From Gammaproteobacteria bacterium (GTDB lineage: Bacteria > Pseudomonadota > Gammaproteobacteria > GRL18), in assembly GCA_016744375.1 (NCBI GenBank), contig JADGEM010000004.1:1-64000 (forward strand): DNA of 64,000 nucleotides, written 5' to 3'. How positions within the stretch are numbered: position 1 is the first letter of the stretch; each line of letters begins with the position of its first letter. The translations under genes were made by a program, and so were the position numbers. The notes under the pieces are model-generated. The model saw only the letters and a list, made by a program, of their open reading frames with translations. It was not told where the DNA came from and did no database searches. Of the stretch, positions 36,426 to 45,016 are shown one piece after another.

Positions 36426-36531
36426 CGTTAAGCATCATGTGTTAAGCATTAAATACAACGAAAGATCGGGAGCAAGGTTTCTGCTTTTTCTCTAACTTGA
36501 CACTTAATGCTTAACGCCTGGCACTTGCTCC
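36426..36531. repeat. Inverted-repeat element between trxA-like and hemH
   Basis: GTTAAGCATTAA (36441-36452) is exactly reverse-complemented by TTAATGCTTAAC (36504-36515), and GGAGCAAG (36469-36476) by CTTGCTCC (36524-36531). A further CGTTAAGCAT occurs at 36426. The two arms fill almost the whole 111-base intergenic gap and could form an extended RNA hairpin or be a small dispersed repeat unit. Confidence 0.6.
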
Positions 36532-36911
36532 TACTGTTTAGTTTCTTGCTCTGCCTGCTGTTTTTCTATATCTGTTTTGACTTCCTCCATATCCAGCCCC
36601 TGGGCCTGTTCAATGACCTGCTCCAGTTGTGAGCCCTGTAAAGCACCTGGCTGCGAAAATAGAATAATCTGTTCACGGAATACCATTAATGTTGGAATGG
36701 AACGGATTTGGAATTCACCGGCCAATTGCTGTTCTTCTTCCGTATTGATTTTTGCAAAAACCAGATCAGGATATTTTTCAGACAACTCTTCATAGACTGG
36801 TGCAAAGCCCTTGCATGGGCCACACCAGGGTGCCCAGAAATCTACAATAACAAACTCGTTATTAGTAATGACTTCATTAAAATTTTCTGCTGTGACTTCG
36901 ATAGTCGCCAT
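36531..36911 (-). CDS. Thioredoxin-fold protein
   Basis: This 126-residue thioredoxin has the active site WAPWCGPCKGFAPV (CGPC, cysteines near residues 31 and 34) and the cis-proline motif IRSIPTLMVF. The domain is complete by about residue 105. A charged Gln/Glu/Lys-rich tail of about 20 residues follows and is unusual for TrxA. It is probably a general disulfide reductase or a paralogue of the main thioredoxin. Confidence 0.9.
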   Translation of the reverse strand: MATIEVTAENFNEVITNNEFVIVDFWAPWCGPCKGFAPVYEELSEKYPDLVFAKINTEEEQQLAGEFQIRSIPTLMVFREQIILFSQPGALQGSQLEQVIEQAQGLDMEEVKTDIEKQQAEQETKQ

Positions 36912-36972
36912 GATAGCTCCTTTTATAAATTAAGAGAATTATTTACTCTAATACTAACTAAATAGTTGTTGC

Positions 36973-37284
36973 CTATTTCCCCCCGCCATGACATGGCGGG
37001 GATTGTGGCACCTGACCATTACGCTGTTCCCACTCTTCTTTCGTAAAAGTATGAATAGACAATGCATGAATGGGACCTGCCAATTCCTCTTTCAACACTT
37101 TGTTGACTGAACGATGGCGTTGCAATAACATCTGGCCATTAAAATCATCTGAAATGATCTGTACTTTAAAGTGCATCTCAGAGCCAGCCGGCACATTATG
37201 CATATGACTTTCATTCTCAACCAGTAGATATTCAGGTGTAAAAGCCTGATTTAATTTTTCTTCAATAAGTGTTTGAAGACTCAT
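36973..37284 (-). CDS. BolA-family protein
   Basis: This 103-residue BolA/IbaG-type protein has the loop ESHMHNVPAGSEMHFKVQII, the signature RHRSVNKVLKEEL and the conserved helix IHALSIHTFTKEEW. BolA proteins partner with monothiol glutaredoxins in iron-sulfur trafficking and affect morphology genes. The C-terminus adds a short Pro/His/Gly tail. The start was set at MSLQTL rather than a GTG four codons earlier. Confidence 0.9.
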   Translation of the reverse strand: MSLQTLIEEKLNQAFTPEYLLVENESHMHNVPAGSEMHFKVQIISDDFNGQMLLQRHRSVNKVLKEELAGPIHALSIHTFTKEEWEQRNGQVPQSPPCHGGGK

Positions 37285-37353
37285 ATGGTATATCACCTAT
37301 TTCTTATATTCAATTATTAGTAGTAATATATGGCTTGTCATGTTCTTTTTCAA

Positions 37354-37384
37354 GAAAAAAAAAAGCCTGCCAGGCAGACTTTTT
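37354..37384 (-). terminator. Intrinsic terminator of the ODP gene
   Basis: On the minus strand AGTCTGCC and GGCAGGCT form an 8-bp GC-rich stem with a minimal loop, followed by a run of ten T residues. This is a textbook rho-independent terminator about 30 bases after the ODP stop codon. The other strand also has a T-run (TTTTT), so it may work in both directions. Confidence 0.85.
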
Positions 37385-37414
37385 AAAGACTAATTAGAAA
37401 TCAAAGACAGCTCA

Positions 37415-38152
37415 TCAGCCACCATGTACTGCCATACCAACATCAAGCGCTTCGAACCAGTCCAAAAAACGCTTCACATCATCACCTTTGAACAAGCGTC
37501 CATGCTGAGGAGCCATAATATCAATATCCAGCTCTCTGACTCGCCTGATCCAATCTTTTTTAGCTTCATTAGAAGGCATCCAGCGCTTGTGGAAAAAATG
37601 CATTTTTTCTCTATGACTATCGAAATTATCAACAAACATAGGGGCTCCCGGTGCTTCCAGTGCCGCACCAATATCGCCGCTCATCAGGATTTTTGCATTG
37701 GGATCATAAACATTAAAATTTGCTGATGAATGTAAATAATGGGCAGGTATAAACTGCAATTCAATTGACTCCAAACGAATAGAACCACCTTTATCGTCAA
37801 TCGGAACATATTCAACATCACCACTGCTGAAATGCCGGATAAAACCTTCCCATAAAGCGGATGCATGAAGTTTGATGTCGGGCAGCATCTCATTCCATAA
37901 ACCCATCGATGAAATGATATCCGGATCCTGATGGGAAGCAAAGATATCAGTAATATGCTCCAACTTAGAAACACTAAGTGTTGCAGCCAGTACCGATGAG
38001 AAAATTTCCATACCACCGGGATCAATCAATAAAGTTCGGTCACCATCTTTAACAATATATTGGTTTGTATCAATAATTTTCTCTGGTTTATCAGGATCTC
38101 GTCCCATAACGATCCATTGATAATTGCCATCATATATTGTCTGTGTAATCAT
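37415..38152 (-). CDS. ODP-type metallo-beta-lactamase-fold di-iron protein
   Basis: This 245-residue protein has the flavodiiron-type metallo-beta-lactamase fold without a flavodoxin domain. Likely metal ligands are H74, D76 and D78 in SHQDPD, H138 or H141 in AHYLHSSANF, D160 in MSGDIGA and H217 in PQHGRLF. This architecture matches the oxygen-binding di-iron proteins (ODP), one of which acts as an oxygen/iron sensor feeding the chemotaxis kinase in Treponema denticola. Here it follows, 49 bases away, a gene for a small chemoreceptor-tip-like protein, and a strong terminator ends the unit. A role as an oxygen or iron sensor for taxis is inferred; simple NO/O2 reduction is the alternative. 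Confidence 0.82.
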   Translation of the reverse strand: MITQTIYDGNYQWIVMGRDPDKPEKIIDTNQYIVKDGDRTLLIDPGGMEIFSSVLAATLSVSKLEHITDIFASHQDPDIISSMGLWNEMLPDIKLHASALWEGFIRHFSSGDVEYVPIDDKGGSIRLESIELQFIPAHYLHSSANFNVYDPNAKILMSGDIGAALEAPGAPMFVDNFDSHREKMHFFHKRWMPSNEAKKDWIRRVRELDIDIMAPQHGRLFKGDDVKRFLDWFEALDVGMAVHGG

Positions 38153-38201
38153 TATTCTGCTCTCTGATTAAATTGTTATCTTATCGTTATTAGTAAAGAG
38201 G

Positions 38202-38828
38202 TTAACGTAAAGACATTTGAGATAGATGGTACTTGCTGCTTTGTAATGTATCTTTAATATTACTCACAGCAATTGAAACCTCATCAGCAACCACTTCCAG
38301 GTTTGTTTGAAAATCACCGGCACGAGTTGCTTCAGTACGAGAGGTTGTGCAAATCATTTCAGCCGCCTGAAGTTGGTTTCTAATTTCTGCAAGTAATTCC
38401 AGTAAGTCACTATTTTTACGAGCATAATCAATCAAAAACTTCTTTTTCATTTTTTCCAGTTCCAACAGCCTTTTACTTATACCCTGATGATCGGCATATT
38501 TATGCATCTCCTGAGTCGCACATTTCATTTGCTCAATCGTTCTATTACGATTACGATTAGAAATAGCAAAGCTCGATAACTTTAACGCTTCAGCATTAAT
38601 TTTTTCCACCAGTTGGGTAATGTTAATGGCAACATCATCAATAAAATCAGTAATAGGATGAAAGCCCATTGCCTGACTTCCAGCTCTGGCAGCAATTGCT
38701 TTTGCATTTTTAGCGCTCAGTGATATCCGCTTTGAAATCTTCTTTACTGCAAATAACTCTGCCTGAACAGATGCAACCGCTAAGAACTGTCTGGCGCTGG
38801 AATCCATGGATTTATTATTAGACAACAT
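38202..38828 (-). CDS. Soluble chemoreceptor-tip-like protein paired with ODP
   Basis: This 208-residue, all-helical protein has no membrane segment. Residues about 36-75 read LSAKNAKAIAARAGSQAMGF and then HPITDFIDDVAINITQL. They align with the invariant tip of chemoreceptors ([20 protein letters not shown] then VVAxEVRxLA) with the RAG and GF anchors kept. The remaining coiled-coil regions are shorter than in any complete receptor, and the FQTN part of the tip is not conserved. It could bind CheA/CheW or insert among receptors to carry the ODP signal. The promoter region has a sigma-28-like site, so it belongs to the late flagellar/chemotaxis regulon. Confidence 0.7.
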   Translation of the reverse strand: MLSNNKSMDSSARQFLAVASVQAELFAVKKISKRISLSAKNAKAIAARAGSQAMGFHPITDFIDDVAINITQLVEKINAEALKLSSFAISNRNRNRTIEQMKCATQEMHKYADHQGISKRLLELEKMKKKFLIDYARKNSDLLELLAEIRNQLQAAEMICTTSRTEATRAGDFQTNLEVVADEVSIAVSNIKDTLQSSKYHLSQMSLR

Positions 38829-38877
38829 AAACTATTCCTGGTTTGTTCCCATTTTAAAGAACGGGATTCTAATTATG

Positions 38878-38904
38878 GTTTCGGCAGGTCAATAAAAAGC
38901 TTTA
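38878..38904 (-). promoter_or_regulatory. Sigma-28 promoter of the receptor-tip/ODP operon
   Basis: TAAAGCTT, 11 bases, GCCGAAAC on the minus strand, matching TAAAGTTT-N11-GCCGATAA at seven of eight and five to six of eight positions with exact spacing, 50 bases before the start codon. Confidence 0.68.
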
Positions 38905-39046
38905 ATAGATTTTTAAAAATAATTATCATTAAAGTTATAGGACAATATTTTGAATTTAGCCAGTATCACTCTATAAAAAAGATGAATACTGACCAGTCAA
39001 TATTTCAGGATGAACAGGATATATTGATATTTAAAAATTGATTGCT

Positions 39047-39712
39047 TCAGATGAATTGCTGGCGTTCAACAATATTTGAAAATTGATTTAGAACCTGACT
39101 ATAACTTTGAAAATCAGCACTTTCCATGAAGGGTTTTCTCCGGCTAAGAAAAAATTCTTCTTTACGCATGATTTCTTGCAGTTGTTGAGGATCTTCAACA
39201 ACCGAATCGTAATTATTGAGCATATTGACAAGATATCGATAACCGGGCTCAGAGGCCTGGACAATGTTATTTTGAACTTCAAATAGCATTTCAGTAATAT
39301 GTTCAGAAAAATTTATTGAGCCTAAGTCATTCTGTGCTGTCTCTCTTTTTATCTGTTCCGGTATATCATCTCTTTCCTGGTCAGATTTTTGACTCATACC
39401 ATCTGCTAAGGCATCTTTTACCAAATCAATGTCTATTGATCCAGCTTTTATTGAATCAGTGCTTTCTATAACAGGGCTTGTTGAATTTAATGAATCAGGT
39501 AGTTTTTTCTGATCCTGATAAGCCCTCAAACGCATATGAGCATTAAATGAAATATTAACCGTACCCGATGCTGATTCGTGCGCACCATTTCGGGCACTGC
39601 CATCCAGAACTTGTCTGCCGGGTGCATTATGGCCACTTCGCTCACTAATAGAGTGCGATGCATCATCAACTGCATGATGACCAGGCAGAGAATTTTGATG
39701 TATTTGAGTCAT
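39047..39712 (-). CDS. Uncharacterised protein downstream of flagellin 1
   Basis: I do not recognise this 221-residue protein. The first 130 residues are polar and probably disordered (rich in Ser, His, Asp, Gln). The C-terminal 85 residues are predicted helical (INFSEHITEMLFEVQNNIVQ to the end). There is no signal peptide or membrane helix. The start has GAGGAAA five bases upstream. It lies 37 bases after flagellin 1, with which it is likely cotranscribed, so a flagellin-related or flagellar-export role is conceivable but unsupported by any motif. Confidence 0.6.
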   Translation of the reverse strand: MTQIHQNSLPGHHAVDDASHSISERSGHNAPGRQVLDGSARNGAHESASGTVNISFNAHMRLRAYQDQKKLPDSLNSTSPVIESTDSIKAGSIDIDLVKDALADGMSQKSDQERDDIPEQIKRETAQNDLGSINFSEHITEMLFEVQNNIVQASEPGYRYLVNMLNNYDSVVEDPQQLQEIMRKEEFFLSRRKPFMESADFQSYSQVLNQFSNIVERQQFI

Positions 39713-39749
39713 TTTGCTTTCCTCACATCAAATTATGCAACATCATAAA

Positions 39750-40613
39750 CTACCCTTGCAGTAAGGACAGCACACTTTGCGGTACAGCATTCGCTTGTGA
39801 TAGAACAGTTGTACCAGCCTGCTGAAGAATTTGCGCCTTAGTTAAAGCCGCAGTTTCTTTTGCAAAATCAGCATCCTGAATTCGTGAACGGGAAGCTGAT
39901 AATTGTTCTGAAATATTTTCACCATTTCGGATAACAGACTCAAAGCGATTTTGAGTTGCACCTAAAATTGCCCTTTCAGTATTTATAACTTGCAGTAAAT
40001 TATCAACCCGGCCAATTAAACTCAATGCATGAGCCACATTGGTTGTTGCACCCGCATTCGCTTCATAAACAGTTGCTGAGGTACCCTGCATCTGAGTAAA
40101 TTCTGTTGTTCCTCGAACGTTTACAGTATTCACTGTAATACCATCAATGGAAGCAACACCATTCGGTCCAACCTGGAAGTAAAATGCCCCTGCAGCCGAT
40201 CCAACAACTTCTACACCGTTAAACTGAGTATGAGTAACACGGGTAATTTCTGCTTGCAAATCAGTAATTTCAGTCTGAATTGCTTTTCTATCTGTTGAAC
40301 TGTTAGTCGCATTAGCTGCCTGGACTGCAAGTTCACGAATTCGCTGCAAGTTGTTCGCCATTTCATCATATGCACCCTCAGCCGTTTGAGCCAGAGATAT
40401 TGCATCCGCAGCATTTCTGACACCTTGATTATACCCTCTGATTTGTGCAGTAAAACGAGAGGCAATCGCAAGACCTGCCGCATCATCCTTTGCACTGTTT
40501 ATGCGCAAACCAGATGATAATCTTTGCAAGGCCGTTGATAATTGTGTTGATGTATTATTTAGATTTCTCTGTGCATTTAACGAATAAACGTTAGTATTTA
40601 TTACTTGTGCCAT
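39750..40613 (-). CDS. fliC: Flagellin 1
   Basis: This 287-residue flagellin has the conserved N-terminal D0/D1 helices (INTNVYSLNAQRNLNNTSTQ, then [20 protein letters not shown]) and the C-terminal helix ending LSQANAVPQSVLSLLQG. The central variable domain is very short, so the surface domains D2/D3 are nearly absent. It begins only 12 bases after fliK, with AAAGGAG as RBS, and so is probably read from the fliK sigma-54-type promoter. It differs from flagellin 2 mainly in the central 150-220 region. Confidence 0.95.
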   Translation of the reverse strand: MAQVINTNVYSLNAQRNLNNTSTQLSTALQRLSSGLRINSAKDDAAGLAIASRFTAQIRGYNQGVRNAADAISLAQTAEGAYDEMANNLQRIRELAVQAANATNSSTDRKAIQTEITDLQAEITRVTHTQFNGVEVVGSAAGAFYFQVGPNGVASIDGITVNTVNVRGTTEFTQMQGTSATVYEANAGATTNVAHALSLIGRVDNLLQVINTERAILGATQNRFESVIRNGENISEQLSASRSRIQDADFAKETAALTKAQILQQAGTTVLSQANAVPQSVLSLLQG

Positions 40614-40625
40614 TGTTAGTCTCCT

Positions 40626-42074
40626 TTAAGCATAGTAATCAACAATTTTTAACCCCTGTTCATCTAAATCAGCTGCTTGCGCAGCGGAATCAGAGTCAGT
40701 AGGTTCTTCTGATAATTGCTCTTCACCCGGCATAGTGGAATTACCATGCTCATTGTTTGAACTTGTTTTTGAATCTAGGCCAGCATCCTGCTGTTCTTTT
40801 TTATCCTGATGAGAAACATTCACATCAACATGTGAAAATCCATTCTCATTCAGCATTTCTTTTAATCTTGGTATGGCATTTTCTAAGGCTTCTTTTGTCG
40901 TTAGATGCAGTGACGATAAATTAACCACTGCTGATTCACCCGATAATTTAACCATGGCTTCAACCGGCCCAAGACTCATTGGATTTAATTTTATTTTTGC
41001 ATGTTGGACACCATTACTTGCCATCATAAGAATTTGATTTGAAAAATTCTGATTCCATCCAGCTTTTCCAACTGGAGATTTAACATCCAGAACAACCATT
41101 GATTTTGAAAATGAAAATAATGTATTATTCAAAGATGTATTCATTTTATCCACTGATATTGCCTGAGCGGGTGTCGTTAAAATTGCTTGTGACAATGAAG
41201 TATTATGGTTAAGATTTTGACTGGCTGGCAACTTCATTTCATTCACGTTAAATGATGTTGTGATTAGATCATTTTTTATATTCTGTTCAAATAACTTAAC
41301 GCTGCTTATAGACTCACCGGCAGCCGAATGTTTCTTAGATATTTCAATATACTGCTGAAATTCAGTAATACTTTTTCCAAGCGCCGATTCATTTCTTTTA
41401 TTTGAGTTTGAATCATTAGCCAGGCCTGAGTTGCCTGCCTCTATTTGTGTTACAGACTTAGAGGTCAAAGAAGGCTGTTGAGCTAAACCGGGTTGGCCGT
41501 TAGTTAATTCTGAGTAAGACTTTTGATCCGATTTAACACCCTCAGGATTAACAGTAAAAGCCGGATACTCTGAGAAAATAGGCTGTATAGTTTTTAGCTC
41601 TTCATGTGAAAGATTATCTTCTGTATCAACTTCCTGAACAGTCGTTATTTCTGCACCCTGACTTTGAGTTTGTTCATTTTCAGATGAGCTTACCCCTTGT
41701 TGATTATTTTGCTCATGACGACCATCCGAGGCCGTTTTTTTTCCCTGCTCATCATTTTGAGACTGCTCTTGTGTTTTTACTTGTGAATGACTAATTTCTT
41801 TTTTATCTGTATCAGCAGCGCTATCTTTCTTAGGCAAGTCATTGCCGTTTTGTGGCAAAGCCTTTTCAGAATTGTCAGCTTTTGTTTTTTTATTAACCTG
41901 ATCTTTAAATGTTGATTTAAAGCCATCAGCCTTATCTTTGTTAGAAGAAGGTTTTTCAGAGGAAATCATCGCCAGGCTCTGCCCTATCACGGTATCAGTG
42001 CGGTGATTAGAGTTGCGATTGGCTGTTGCTTTAATATTTAATAGAGTTGCAGTTTCCATTTTCTCATTCGTCAA
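40626..42074 (-). CDS. fliK: Flagellar hook-length control protein FliK
   Basis: FliK is the secreted ruler that triggers the FlhB specificity switch. Its 482 residues have a long polar, Gln/Ser/Lys-rich N-terminal part that is likely disordered. The C-terminal Flg_hook domain (about 335-420) contains the signature KIKLNPMSLGPVEAMVKLSG, and a further acidic tail ends the protein. It lies downstream of fliJ, separated by 240 bases that contain its own sigma-54-type promoter. Confidence 0.9.
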   Translation of the reverse strand: MTNEKMETATLLNIKATANRNSNHRTDTVIGQSLAMISSEKPSSNKDKADGFKSTFKDQVNKKTKADNSEKALPQNGNDLPKKDSAADTDKKEISHSQVKTQEQSQNDEQGKKTASDGRHEQNNQQGVSSSENEQTQSQGAEITTVQEVDTEDNLSHEELKTIQPIFSEYPAFTVNPEGVKSDQKSYSELTNGQPGLAQQPSLTSKSVTQIEAGNSGLANDSNSNKRNESALGKSITEFQQYIEISKKHSAAGESISSVKLFEQNIKNDLITTSFNVNEMKLPASQNLNHNTSLSQAILTTPAQAISVDKMNTSLNNTLFSFSKSMVVLDVKSPVGKAGWNQNFSNQILMMASNGVQHAKIKLNPMSLGPVEAMVKLSGESAVVNLSSLHLTTKEALENAIPRLKEMLNENGFSHVDVNVSHQDKKEQQDAGLDSKTSSNNEHGNSTMPGEEQLSEEPTDSDSAAQAADLDEQGLKIVDYYA

Positions 42075-42106
42075 ATAATTAACTTTTATATACTTGTCTT
42101 ATGAGA

Positions 42107-42124
42107 ATGCAACTCTTGTACCAA
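42107..42124 (-). promoter_or_regulatory. Sigma-54 promoter of fliK and flagellin 1
   Basis: TTGGTACAAGAGTTGCAT on the minus strand: GG-N10-GC spacing is exact, the -12 element TTGCAT is perfect and the -24 element TTGGTAC differs from TTGGCAC by one base. It lies about 33 bases before the fliK start. Confidence 0.78.
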
Positions 42125-42315
42125 CTTTTACTTTTTTAAAAGATCTTATTAATTAATGTATTAGATAATTAATATGGAAATGGCTTTAGCAAAGAGAATT
42201 GTTGCTAGTAAATTAATGCCCTGAAGGCAATCAACAATATTGTAGAATTGAAGAGATGTTACACAAGTTTGTTCAATTCACAGGAGTTGTTCTGGTTGGC
42301 TTTGGTTAGGACGTA

Positions 42316-42783
42316 TTATTTGGAGCGGGATTTAGAATTGATTTGGCGTTGAAATAATGTCTGGTTAAATTCATCCAGCAATTTCTGTTCATTTTTATTT
42401 TTAATGGTTTGCTCTTCAGAAATATATTTTTCAGTAACTTTGCTATAGATCTTAGTTTTGTTATGTCTGAGCATCCATTCTTTTTTCTTTTCTTCGCATA
42501 CTATTTTTTGGTGTTGTATTTGTGTCAAAAGTCCTTCTATACTTTTGTTTAAATTACTCATAAACATTAAAGTATCCTGAAGACGATGACTACCAACTCC
42601 CTTTGCAGACAAATTGACCATTTGCTGATTATATCCCTCACGATAAGTGTATAGCTTTTGCAACTGCTCTTCCAGTGCCTGTACTTTAGCAAGGCACTGT
42701 GAATAAATAATAACCGACTGCTGTTCTCTTTTTTCTGCCAGCTGATTCACCGGCTTCATACGTTGAGATTTTTGTTTAGGCAT
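42316..42783 (-). CDS. fliJ: Flagellar export chaperone FliJ
   Basis: This 155-residue, wholly helical, basic protein has the coiled-coil profile of FliJ (ECLAKVQALEEQLQKLYTYR-like heptads in the first half, IQHQKIVCEEKKKEWML in the middle). FliJ links the FliI ATPase to FlhA. It lies nine bases after fliI, which fixes the assignment although sequence conservation is low. Confidence 0.85.
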   Translation of the reverse strand: MPKQKSQRMKPVNQLAEKREQQSVIIYSQCLAKVQALEEQLQKLYTYREGYNQQMVNLSAKGVGSHRLQDTLMFMSNLNKSIEGLLTQIQHQKIVCEEKKKEWMLRHNKTKIYSKVTEKYISEEQTIKNKNEQKLLDEFNQTLFQRQINSKSRSK

Positions 42784-42792
42784 TTTGAGTAT

Positions 42793-44238
42793 TTACTGTT
42801 TATAGACATTGGCTGAAGCAGCACCGGGGGTCACAGAAGGCTGAGTGGTATTTATTGCCTGCTGCACCTGAGTGGGTTGTGTCATCACTACTTCCAGATC
42901 ATGCAGGCTGCTTTCATAATTTACAGCAACATTCATTCCCTGATGCAAAAAATCCATTAATGAGGGTTGTAATTCAATCGCTTCATCAATTAATTTTTCA
43001 GTACCATAAGTATAGGCTCCCATATTAATTAAATCACTATTTTTCTGATATGTTGAGTAAATTTGTTTAAATCGCCTGGACAATTCCAGGTGAGATTCAT
43101 CGCTTACTTCTGTCATAACACGACTGATAGAAGCTTCAATATCAATCGCTGGATAATGCCCGCTCTCAGCAAGCTCCCTTGATAAGACAACATGCCCATC
43201 CAGAATAGCGCGAGCTGCATCCGCAATAGGATCCTGCTGATCATCACCTTCTGTCAACACAGTGTAGAAGGCTGTAATAGAACCACCGCCTGCCTGGCCA
43301 TTACCCGCTCTTTCGACCAATGCCGGTAATTTTGCGAAGACAGAAGGCGGATAACCTTTTGTTGCAGGAGGTTCACCAATCGCTAATGCTATTTCACGCT
43401 GAGCTTGAGCAAATCGTGTCAGTGAATCCATCAGAAGTAATACATGTTTACCTTGATCCCGGAAATCTTCTGCAATGCTGGTTGCTACCTGAGCTCCGTG
43501 TAAACGCATGACGGGTGACTGATCCGCCGGCACGGCAACAACAACTGAACGAGCCATACCTTCAGGACCAAGAATGTTCTCAATAAATTCTTTCACCTCA
43601 CGTCCCCGTTCACCAATCAAACCAACAACAATCACATCTGCTTTGGAAAACTTGGTCATCATACCCAATAGAACACTTTTACCCACGCCACTTCCTGCAA
43701 ATAATCCCATTCTCTGACCCTGCCCAACCGTCAGCATGGCATTAATTGCACGAACCCCCACATCCATAGGCACATGAATTGGCTCCCTGGATAAGGGATT
43801 CATTGTCTTTCTGATGAGCGGTGAACTGCGAGTGTTTTGTAATGGGCCTTTATCATCTAAAGGCTTGCCGGCACCATCAACAACCCGGCCAAGTAACTCG
43901 ACACCAACAGGCACTTGGTATGAGTCAGAGGTTGGTATCACTCTGGCATTTGGTAAGATACCACTTATCCTCTCTGTCGGCATCAAGTATAATTTATCAC
44001 CGGAAAAGCCCACAACTTCTGTCTCAATAAACTGATTATCCACCCCCTCAACAAGACAACGACCGCCAATTGCGGATTGGCAGCCAACGGCTTCAAGAGT
44101 CATTCCAACCATACGAGTGAGTTTGCCTTCCACCTTTAATGAAACTGGTTTTTTTTCAATATTATTTCGACCTTCTTTAAGGCGTTGCGCCCACTGATTA
44201 GAAAAGTTAAAAGAGGGAGAATTTACATCAGACGGCAT
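42793..44238 (-). CDS. fliI: Flagellar export ATPase FliI
   Basis: This 481-residue F1-like ATPase energises flagellar export. The Walker A motif is [15 protein letters not shown] near residue 175, Walker B is [20 protein letters not shown], and [14 protein letters not shown] is the family stretch. It overlaps the fliH end by 11 bases, showing translational coupling to its regulator. Confidence 0.97.
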   Translation of the reverse strand: MPSDVNSPSFNFSNQWAQRLKEGRNNIEKKPVSLKVEGKLTRMVGMTLEAVGCQSAIGGRCLVEGVDNQFIETEVVGFSGDKLYLMPTERISGILPNARVIPTSDSYQVPVGVELLGRVVDGAGKPLDDKGPLQNTRSSPLIRKTMNPLSREPIHVPMDVGVRAINAMLTVGQGQRMGLFAGSGVGKSVLLGMMTKFSKADVIVVGLIGERGREVKEFIENILGPEGMARSVVVAVPADQSPVMRLHGAQVATSIAEDFRDQGKHVLLLMDSLTRFAQAQREIALAIGEPPATKGYPPSVFAKLPALVERAGNGQAGGGSITAFYTVLTEGDDQQDPIADAARAILDGHVVLSRELAESGHYPAIDIEASISRVMTEVSDESHLELSRRFKQIYSTYQKNSDLINMGAYTYGTEKLIDEAIELQPSLMDFLHQGMNVAVNYESSLHDLEVVMTQPTQVQQAINTTQPSVTPGAASANVYKQ

Positions 44239-45016
44239 TATTTAAATCATCCGCATTGCTCGATGAGGGGGCATTATCGCTTCGGTCATTGCCCGTTCTT
44301 TCACTGCCAAGAATGCGCGCGGCTATTTCTGCGATACGAGTTTCAATGCTGGCATTAATTTGTGAGGCCTCTGATTTAATCTGACAACCTCCTCGGGTAA
44401 TATTAGGTTCATCTACTATAGTCCAGACTTCATCACCTAGGTCGCCAGAATTCTCAGTGTTCGTACCAGTGAGATATTCCCGCGCAATTTGAGCATCCAG
44501 AGGATGCAGAAAGACTTTTATTTTTTTTGAATTAGCGGGTAAGGCTGATAGTGCCTCTTTAATGACAGCAATAATTTGCCCTGGATCGGCATTAATCTCC
44601 CGACGAATAATTTGCTTTGCCGTTGCCATTGATAAGCCAATCAGCTCTTCTTCAACCTCTTTGTCCACCTGTTCGACTGGTTTGGCTAAAAACTTCATGA
44701 TCTGTTCAAAATATTTGATGGTCTGAAAAACTTCTTCCTGTCCTTTTTGAAGCCCCTTTTGCCTTCCTTCTTCCTGCCCTTGTTCCAGACCTGCAGTATA
44801 GCCTTCCTCTTTCCCTAGCTGAAAACCTTCATCATAGGCTTGTTTCTGTAGTTCCTCTAATTGTCTGGCCGTTAAAATGCCGGCCTTTTCCTGCTTTTGC
44901 TGCTCAATTGATTGAACATCTGGCGCTTGCCAGGTTTTATAGTCTGCCTGATTTTTCCCTGAAATAACTTTGCTTACTTTGGTTTCATTAGAATTCAGAA
45001 TATTAGACATATTCAT
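44228..45016 (-). CDS. fliH: Flagellar export regulator FliH
   Basis: This 262-residue regulator of FliI has a characteristic Gly-rich repeat region around residues 55-95 ([20 protein letters not shown], GxxxG repeats). A C-terminal ATP-synthase-delta-like domain follows ([18 protein letters not shown]). It overlaps fliG by 14 bases and fliI by 11. Confidence 0.92.
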   Translation of the reverse strand: MNMSNILNSNETKVSKVISGKNQADYKTWQAPDVQSIEQQKQEKAGILTARQLEELQKQAYDEGFQLGKEEGYTAGLEQGQEEGRQKGLQKGQEEVFQTIKYFEQIMKFLAKPVEQVDKEVEEELIGLSMATAKQIIRREINADPGQIIAVIKEALSALPANSKKIKVFLHPLDAQIAREYLTGTNTENSGDLGDEVWTIVDEPNITRGGCQIKSEASQINASIETRIAEIAARILGSERTGNDRSDNAPSSSNADDLNNAV

